The position numbers and the translations under genes were made by a program. The notes below the pieces were generated by a model. The model made no database searches. It was not told where the DNA came from and was given only the letters and a program-made list of their open reading frames with translations. Shown here piece by piece: positions 7,209 to 10,543 of a stretch of DNA of 10,543 nt. This DNA is from Chloroflexota bacterium (lineage in GTDB: Bacteria; Chloroflexota; Anaerolineae; Promineifilales; Promineifilaceae), in NCBI GenBank assembly GCA_008501785.1, contig QQUD01000725.1, positions 1-10,543 of the forward strand, read 5' to 3'. Each line of letters starts with the position of its first letter. Within the stretch, counting starts at the first letter, position 1.

Positions 7209-7239
7209 GGTGCGACGCACTTCCGAAGTGCGTCGCACC
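7209..7239. repeat. Perfect 31-bp palindrome in the leader of the disulfide oxidoreductase gene
   Basis: 15-bp arms GGTGCGACGCACTTC and its complement around a single C (7224). Second copy of the family seen at 6955 and 10206. It lies between promoter B and the start codon, so it would be transcribed as a strong hairpin 31 bases before the ATG. Confidence 0.8.
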
Positions 7240-7270
7240 TGCACAAACTAAAATTGATTGGAGAAATATC

Positions 7271-7930
7271 ATGTCATTATTACAAGAAAAAGATCGCAAG
7301 CAGTTAATGGAATTATTCGCAGAAATGGAAGCCCCCGCCAAGCTGGTTTTGTTCACGCAGGAAATGGAATGCCAATATTGTAAAGAAACCCACCAGATTG
7401 CCGAAGAACTGACTGCGCTCTCAGATAAACTGGAATTGGAAATTTACGATTTTGTAGCAGATAAAGAGATTGTAGAAACGTTTAACATCGACAAAATCCC
7501 CGCCATTGCTATGACGCGTGGTGGTGACGAACCAAAAGATTACGGCATTCGCTACTACGGCATCCCCTCAGGCTACGAATTTAGCTCACTGATTCAAGAT
7601 ATTATGATGATTTCTAAAGGCGACTCTGGTTTGTCTGACGAAACTAAATCCTGGGTAAACAAACTAGAAAGTCCGATGCATTTGCAAGTTTTTGTAACCC
7701 CAACCTGCCCTTACTGTCCACAAGCCGTCATTATGGCACATCAATTGGCGTTTGAAAGTGAATTTGTCACGGCCGATATGGTTGAAGCCACTGAATTCCC
7801 GCATCTGTCCGTGAAGTACCAGGTACAAGGCGTGCCGCGCACCGTCATCAACGAAACCGTCCACATGGAAGGGGCTGCACCGGAGCCAATGCTGCTGTCG
7901 AAATTGCAGGAAGCTGTAGCTGGTAATTAG
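7271..7930 (+). CDS. Protein disulfide oxidoreductase (tandem thioredoxin/glutaredoxin folds)
   Basis: 219 residues, GGAGA about 8 bases before the ATG. Two thioredoxin folds in tandem: the first with CQYC at 34-37 and its cis-Pro loop KIPAIA (P77), the second with CPYC at 146-149 and GVPRTV (P189). Length, order and both motifs match the protein disulfide oxidoreductases of hyperthermophilic archaea such as Pyrococcus furiosus, a family also found in some bacteria including Chloroflexota. These cytosolic proteins shuttle between dithiol and disulfide forms and reduce, make or rearrange protein disulfides; they take electrons from a thioredoxin-reductase-like flavoenzyme, which is the next gene, 100 bases on. 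No signal peptide is seen. Promoter B places it under the same putative control as the two-component operon. Confidence 0.93.
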   Translation: MSLLQEKDRKQLMELFAEMEAPAKLVLFTQEMECQYCKETHQIAEELTALSDKLELEIYDFVADKEIVETFNIDKIPAIAMTRGGDEPKDYGIRYYGIPSGYEFSSLIQDIMMISKGDSGLSDETKSWVNKLESPMHLQVFVTPTCPYCPQAVIMAHQLAFESEFVTADMVEATEFPHLSVKYQVQGVPRTVINETVHMEGAAPEPMLLSKLQEAVAGN

Positions 7931-7995
7931 TAAGCAGTAAATGGTAAGCAGTAAACGGTAAGCAGTAAACGGTAAGCGCCATTTATTGCTTACCG
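7930..7995. repeat. 14-bp tandem repeat with hairpin between disulfide oxidoreductase and reductase
   Basis: GTAAGCAGTAAA(T/C)G is repeated at 7930-7943, 7944-7957 and 7958-7971, with a partial fourth copy (7972-7978). The last unit pairs with what follows: CGGTAAGC (7970-7977) with GCTTACCG (7988-7995). The ACCGATTACCGTTTACC stretch just beyond is complementary in part to the units too. No T-run. Probably a mobile or slippage-born spacer repeat that may stabilise the upstream message. Confidence 0.7.
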
Positions 7996-8030
7996 ATAAC
8001 CGATTACCGTTTACCAAAAACGGGATAACG

Positions 8031-9020
8031 ATGGAACTCAACATGGGACTCGGCCTCTCTTCACTGGGAACGGCTGAGGATAACAAATACGATGTGATTA
8101 TTATTGGTGGTGGTCCGGGTGGTGCATCGACGGCAATTTATACGGCACGCGCAGATTTGCGCACGCTGGTGATTGACAAAGGATTGACTGCTGGTGCGCT
8201 GGGGATCACGACCAAGATTAGCAACTATCCTGGTGTGCCAGGGCCAGTGACCGGCGCAGAACTGGTTGAAGTGATGCGTCAACAGGCTGAATCGTTTGGT
8301 GCAAAATTTATGACAGACAAAGTCGTCGGCATTGACTTTTCGGGTGAAGAGAAAATGGTGATGGCTGGCACTGGTTCTTTTTATGCGAAGGCGGTTGTGT
8401 TGGCAACGGGGTCGATGGGACGCACGAATAGTGTTAAAGGTGAAGCAGAACTGCTGGGGCGTGGTGTGAGTTATTGCGCGACTTGTGATGGCGCATTTTT
8501 CCGTGATGCAGCGGTGGCTGTGATAGGCAACAATGATGAAGCATTGGAAGAAGCGCTGTTTTTAACTAAATTTGCGACCAAAATTCATCTAATTGTGCCA
8601 TCACCGCAGTTGAAGGCGAGTGAGCATTTGGCGCATGAAGTGACTGCTCATCCCAAAATTGAGATGAAAACTGGCACGCGGTTAAAGGAAATTGTGGGAA
8701 CTGAAAAGGTGGAAGCCATTCGAGTACATCCTCGGGGTGGTGCAGAAGAATTGCTGCCGGTGTCGGGTGCGTTTGTTTATTTGCAAGGTGGTCAACCGAT
8801 TACGGATTATTTGATGGACCAGATTGAGACATCTGAAAATGGCTGCATGATTGTTGATAAGGAGATGCAAACGACGCTCCCTGGTGTGTTTGCGATTGGT
8901 GATTTGTTATGTTCGCACATCAAACAGGCTGTGGTAGCGGCTGCTGATGGGGTGATTGCGGCGGTGGCTGTTGATAAGTTTGTAAACGGCCGTAAAGCGA
9001 TCAAAGCTGATTGGAATTAA
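8031..9020 (+). CDS. Thioredoxin reductase-like flavoprotein with altered NAD(P)H site
   Basis: 329 residues from the ATG at 8031; TTG at 7986 would start within a spacer repeat, and ATG at 8043 is an alternative. Family features: FAD site IIIGGGPGGAS (23-33), ATG motif VVLATGS (122-128), redox site CATC (149-152) followed by DGAFF, and the C-terminal FAIGDLL...KQAVVAAADG (288-307) that holds the flavin. The NADPH half is unusual: GGGxSAxEEA is GNNDEALEEA (166-175) and the 2'-phosphate-binding HRRxxxR is replaced by VPSPQLKAS (189-197). The dithiol chemistry should work, but the donor may be NADH, ferredoxin or another carrier; Thermoplasma and ferredoxin-linked clostridial relatives are known to depart from NADPH. 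It follows the disulfide oxidoreductase and is almost certainly its reductase. Confidence 0.9.
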   Translation: MELNMGLGLSSLGTAEDNKYDVIIIGGGPGGASTAIYTARADLRTLVIDKGLTAGALGITTKISNYPGVPGPVTGAELVEVMRQQAESFGAKFMTDKVVGIDFSGEEKMVMAGTGSFYAKAVVLATGSMGRTNSVKGEAELLGRGVSYCATCDGAFFRDAAVAVIGNNDEALEEALFLTKFATKIHLIVPSPQLKASEHLAHEVTAHPKIEMKTGTRLKEIVGTEKVEAIRVHPRGGAEELLPVSGAFVYLQGGQPITDYLMDQIETSENGCMIVDKEMQTTLPGVFAIGDLLCSHIKQAVVAAADGVIAAVAVDKFVNGRKAIKADWN

Positions 9021-9034
9021 ATAGATTTCTCTAT

Positions 9035-9090
9035 TTTTCCGGAAGCTGGACAGGCTTCTTTGATGCGTTCTAACATAGTTTCCGGGAAAA
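9035..9090. repeat. Imperfect hairpin after the reductase gene, two copies of the CCGGAA motif
   Basis: TTTTCCGGAAGC (9035-9046) pairs, with one bulge, with AGTTTCCGGGAAAA (9077-9090), 15 bases after the reductase stop. Both arms belong to the motif seen at 3306-3326. It may mark the end of the disulfide relay message. Confidence 0.45.
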
Positions 9091-9120
9091 TTGCCTGTGA
9101 CAATCATTATCCTGATAAAA

Positions 9121-9245
9121 TTAGGGATGGTTCAGAAAAGCAAAAAATCAGGTTTACACTTTGTAGCGCGATTTGGTAAATCGCAGGCGAACGATTTACC
9201 AAATCGTTCTACAAATTTGTCAACTTAATTTTGAACCATCCCTAA
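9121..9245. mobile_element. 125-bp MITE-like element with 14-bp terminal inverted repeats
   Basis: Ends are perfect inverted repeats: TTAGGGATGGTTCA (9121-9134) and TGAACCATCCCTAA (9232-9245). Inside is a second, 23-bp inverted repeat with two mismatches (9161-9183 and 9192-9214) built on CGATTTGGTAAATCG, so the whole unit folds on itself. No reading frame of note is inside. If the ends are GGGATGGTTCA, each is flanked by TA, the target duplication of IS630/Tc1-mariner transposases; alternatively AAAATTAGG at 9117-9125 and 9244-9252 is a 9-bp direct repeat. It stands 44 bases upstream of the TspO-like gene. Confidence 0.65.
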
Positions 9246-9289
9246 AATTAGGAAAATAATATTTATTTTCAAATCAAAGGAGAACAATA

Positions 9290-10066
9290 ATGATAAATGA
9301 TCGATTGAGACAGGTGCTGGTAATCGTAACAACGGTGCTCGTGTTTGGCATGAATGTTTTAGCGAACGTCTTGCCGTTGAACGGACTGAACACGGGAGAA
9401 ATATCGGATCGTTTTGACATCTTTTTTGTTCCAGCGGGGTACGTGTTTTCGATTTGGTTTTTAATTTATGCGGGATTGATTGCTTATTCGATTTATCAAG
9501 CTTTGCCTGCACAGCGTGAAGCGCCGCGCTTGCGTGCGATTGCGCCCTGGTATGTTGTAAGTTCTGTCGCGAATGTGGTCTGGCTGTTTCTGTGGCATTA
9601 CGAAGTTTTTTCTTTAACTTTGTTTGCCATGCTGGCACTGCTGTTTTCATTAATTATGGTTTTTTTGCTTTTGAATGTTGGGCGTGTACAGGTAACGTCT
9701 GTTGAGAAATGGACGGTTTATGTGCCTTTTAGCATCTATTTGGGGTGGGTTACGGTTGCGACAATTGCCAACACAACTCAGCTGTTATTTTATTTGGATT
9801 GGAATGGATTTGGTATTGCACCTGACGTATGGGCAGCCATTATTTTGGTAGCTGGCGTTGTTATTTCTGCATTGATGAGCCTGAGTCGTGCTAATGTTGC
9901 TTATTCATTGGTGCTGGTATGGGCTTATATCGGAATTGCAGTGAAGTTCCCTACGGTCCCGATGGTTACTTATTCAGCATGGGGTTCTGTTGCAGTCATT
10001 TTGCTGGTGCTGGGAATAGGGTATTTTCGCAACTCGAATCGCAAACGGCCGTTAAAAACGGCTTAA
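9290..10066 (+). CDS. TspO/MBR-like (tryptophan-rich sensory protein-like) membrane protein
   Basis: 258 residues; AAAGGAG 8 bases ahead of the ATG is the best ribosome site in the window. About seven membrane helices (~9-31, 47-69, 84-103, 107-129, 142-163, 179-198, 203-245 as one or two) and a basic C-terminal tail (RNSNRKRPLKTA). Three stretches recall TspO: FVPAGYVFSIWFLIYAGL (46-63, like PPGWVFGPVWTILY), ANVVWLFLWHYEVFSLT (94-110, like LNFLWSPLFF) and VPFSIYLGWVTVATIAN (145-161, like PYLLWVSFATYLN). TspO is usually near 160 residues with five helices, so this is an extended relative. TspO proteins bind porphyrins or sterol-like ligands and are linked to redox and stress responses; the ligand here is unknown. 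A GCCGTTAAAAACGGC hairpin overlaps its last codons. Confidence 0.75.
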   Translation: MINDRLRQVLVIVTTVLVFGMNVLANVLPLNGLNTGEISDRFDIFFVPAGYVFSIWFLIYAGLIAYSIYQALPAQREAPRLRAIAPWYVVSSVANVVWLFLWHYEVFSLTLFAMLALLFSLIMVFLLLNVGRVQVTSVEKWTVYVPFSIYLGWVTVATIANTTQLLFYLDWNGFGIAPDVWAAIILVAGVVISALMSLSRANVAYSLVLVWAYIGIAVKFPTVPMVTYSAWGSVAVILLVLGIGYFRNSNRKRPLKTA

Positions 10067-10104
10067 TCCAGCTGCCCAACACTTTGATGGTAAGAAATGA
10101 TAGA

Positions 10105-10173
10105 ACACAGATTTTCACAGATGCACACAGATTTAAGCCTGTTTTATCTGTGATTATCTGTGAAAATCTGTGT
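10105..10173. repeat. Long inverted repeat of CACAGATTTTC type
   Basis: A perfect 18-bp inverted repeat, ACACAGATTTTCACAGAT (10105-10122) with 10156-10173, continued inward by CACAGAT (10126-10132) with ATCTGTG (10146-10152). It lies 38 bases after the TspO-like stop. No T-run follows, so it is a repeat element more than a terminator. The periodic CACAGAT build echoes the TTCGCAGAT hairpin at 3231-3293. Confidence 0.8.
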
Positions 10174-10205
10174 CCCATTCTTAAACTGTAAGCGTTCAGT
10201 CCCAA

Positions 10206-10270
10206 AGGTGCGACGCACTTGCAAACGACATTGTTGTGGCGCATTACTTTGGTAAAAGTGCGTCGTACCT
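10206..10270. repeat. Split copy of the GTGCGACGCAC palindrome
   Basis: AGGTGCGACGCACTT (10206-10220) pairs with AAGTGCGTCGTACCT (10256-10270) with one mismatch. Unlike the copies at 6955 and 7209, the arms are held apart by 35 bases of unrelated sequence. It is the third member of this family in the window. Confidence 0.75.
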
Positions 10271-10356
10271 AAACGGTTACCTTAAACTTTCGGGTTACTA
10301 GACATGTTTGCACTTCGCATAGGGAAAGCGCCCTTTGCTGGCTGGAATTGATTTAG

Positions 10357-10373
10357 TTATGAGTGACTCATAA
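10357..10373. promoter_or_regulatory. 17-bp palindrome upstream of promoter C, possible operator
   Basis: TTATGAGTGACTCATAA is a perfect palindrome about one central G, 20 bases before the first TTACA unit of promoter C. Its size, centre and place fit a binding site for a dimeric regulator. It is not one of the window's repeat families: no other copy is present. No binder can be named. Confidence 0.45.
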
Positions 10374-10392
10374 TCTCGCACGCCAGAAACGC

Positions 10393-10445
10393 TTACACAA
10401 TCTTTACATCCCTCTTACTGATTACTTGAAAATAGTTGTTAGAGT
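10393..10445 (+). promoter_or_regulatory. Promoter with four 11-bp-phased TTACA-like units (site C)
   Basis: Units start at 10393 (TTACA), 10404 (TTACA), 10415 (TTACT) and 10426 (TTGAA); the -10-like TAGAGT, with an extended TGT before it, is at 10440-10445, again 14 bp after the start of the fourth unit. The first unit plus spacer, CTTACACAATC, is identical to site A. It faces the gene at 10498, leader about 52 bases. Together with the two inverted repeats and the 17-bp palindrome this accounts for the 10067-10497 spacer. Confidence 0.65.
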
Positions 10446-10497
10446 AAGGATGCACTTTAGGCAACTTTTTGGAAATTTGAAAACGAGGGAATTATTT

Positions 10498-10543
10498 ATG
10501 TTAAGACAACTGTTTGGACAACGTGGGATGACGAGAACGGCCG
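10498..10543 (+). CDS. Start of an unidentified gene, cut by the window edge
   Basis: Only 15 codons are visible (MLRQLFGQRGMTRTA). A GAGGGA ribosome site lies about 9 bases before the ATG and a full promoter (site C) stands upstream, so the start is credible. The basic N-terminus with R at 3, 9 and 13 could open a signal peptide, but the hydrophobic part would be beyond the edge. It ends in GAACGGCCG, the beginning of another octamer copy, typical of the resident genes here. The product cannot be inferred; as a candidate member of the repeat-controlled regulon it deserves to be read in full. Confidence 0.6.
   Translation, partial: MLRQLFGQRGMTRTA

Larger units (their letters stand above)
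1704..10052. other. Over-represented octameric palindrome ACGGCCGT (14 copies)
   Basis: Complete copies start at 1704, 2134, 2185, 2773, 3095, 4002, 4549, 4837, 5138, 6062, 6139, 6710, 8986 and 10045, most extended to AACGGCCGTT or ACGGCCGTT. A random sequence of this length would hold well under one. All lie within genes, and they are read in different frames (as Thr-Ala-Val, Gly-Arg or Arg-Pro), so selection or bias acts on DNA and not on protein. It is comparable in kind to the HIP1 octamer of cyanobacteria. Confidence 0.85.

Noticed and set aside
7930..7995. CRISPR array
   Set aside because: The 14-bp units are directly adjacent without spacers and are too few.
9091..9113. Fourth TTACA-type promoter before the TspO-like gene (TATCCT at 9108-9113)
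   Set aside because: The hexamer is present but no 11-bp-phased units precede it at the required positions.

Overview
The window looks like chromosomal DNA of a Chloroflexota (Anaerolineae-like) bacterium. This rests on general resemblance: a two-CxxC protein disulfide oxidoreductase of archaeal type beside a thioredoxin-reductase-like flavoprotein, hairpin-rich spacers between nearly all genes, and a heavily over-represented ACGGCCGT octamer (14 complete copies, all inside genes). The exact taxon cannot be fixed from the sequence alone.

Layout. Left end (1-1517): the end of a small unknown gene on +, then two small genes on -, one unknown (509-979) and one a putative ribbon-helix-helix protein (1131-1361). 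This part lacks the ACGGCCGT octamer and may be accessory DNA. 1518-3224 (-): a membrane sensor histidine kinase of the NarX/DegS type with a GAF domain and no response regulator next to it. 3669-6958 (+): an apparent operon of a pyridine-nucleotide disulfide oxidoreductase-like flavoprotein that lacks the redox-active cysteine pair, an OmpR/PhoB-type response regulator and a HAMP histidine kinase. 7271-9020 (+): a protein disulfide oxidoreductase with CQYC and CPYC sites, then a thioredoxin-reductase-like protein that keeps its CATC site but has no recognisable NADPH-binding motifs. 9290-10066 (+): a TspO/MBR-like membrane protein, preceded by a 125-bp MITE-like element. 10498-end (+): the first codons of a further gene.

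The most striking signal is regulatory. Three promoter regions, upstream of the flavoprotein/two-component operon (3476-3528), of the disulfide relay genes (7120-7172) and of the last gene (10393-10445), share one architecture: four TTA/TTG-starting units at an exact 11-bp period, the first two always TTACA, followed by a -10-like hexamer starting exactly 14 bp after the start of the fourth unit. This resembles a PhoB/PhoP-type box. The likeliest binder is the response regulator encoded at 5054-5746, which would then control its own operon, the disulfide relay and the gene at the right edge. I read the window as an undescribed two-component redox/thiol regulon. The genes and repeats are seen directly; the regulatory link is inferred.

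The spacers also carry a rich set of small inverted repeats of different families (GTGCGACGCAC palindromes, TCTGCGAAATC and CACAGATTTTC long hairpins, TTCCCGGAAACT motifs and a TA-flanked MITE-like element).
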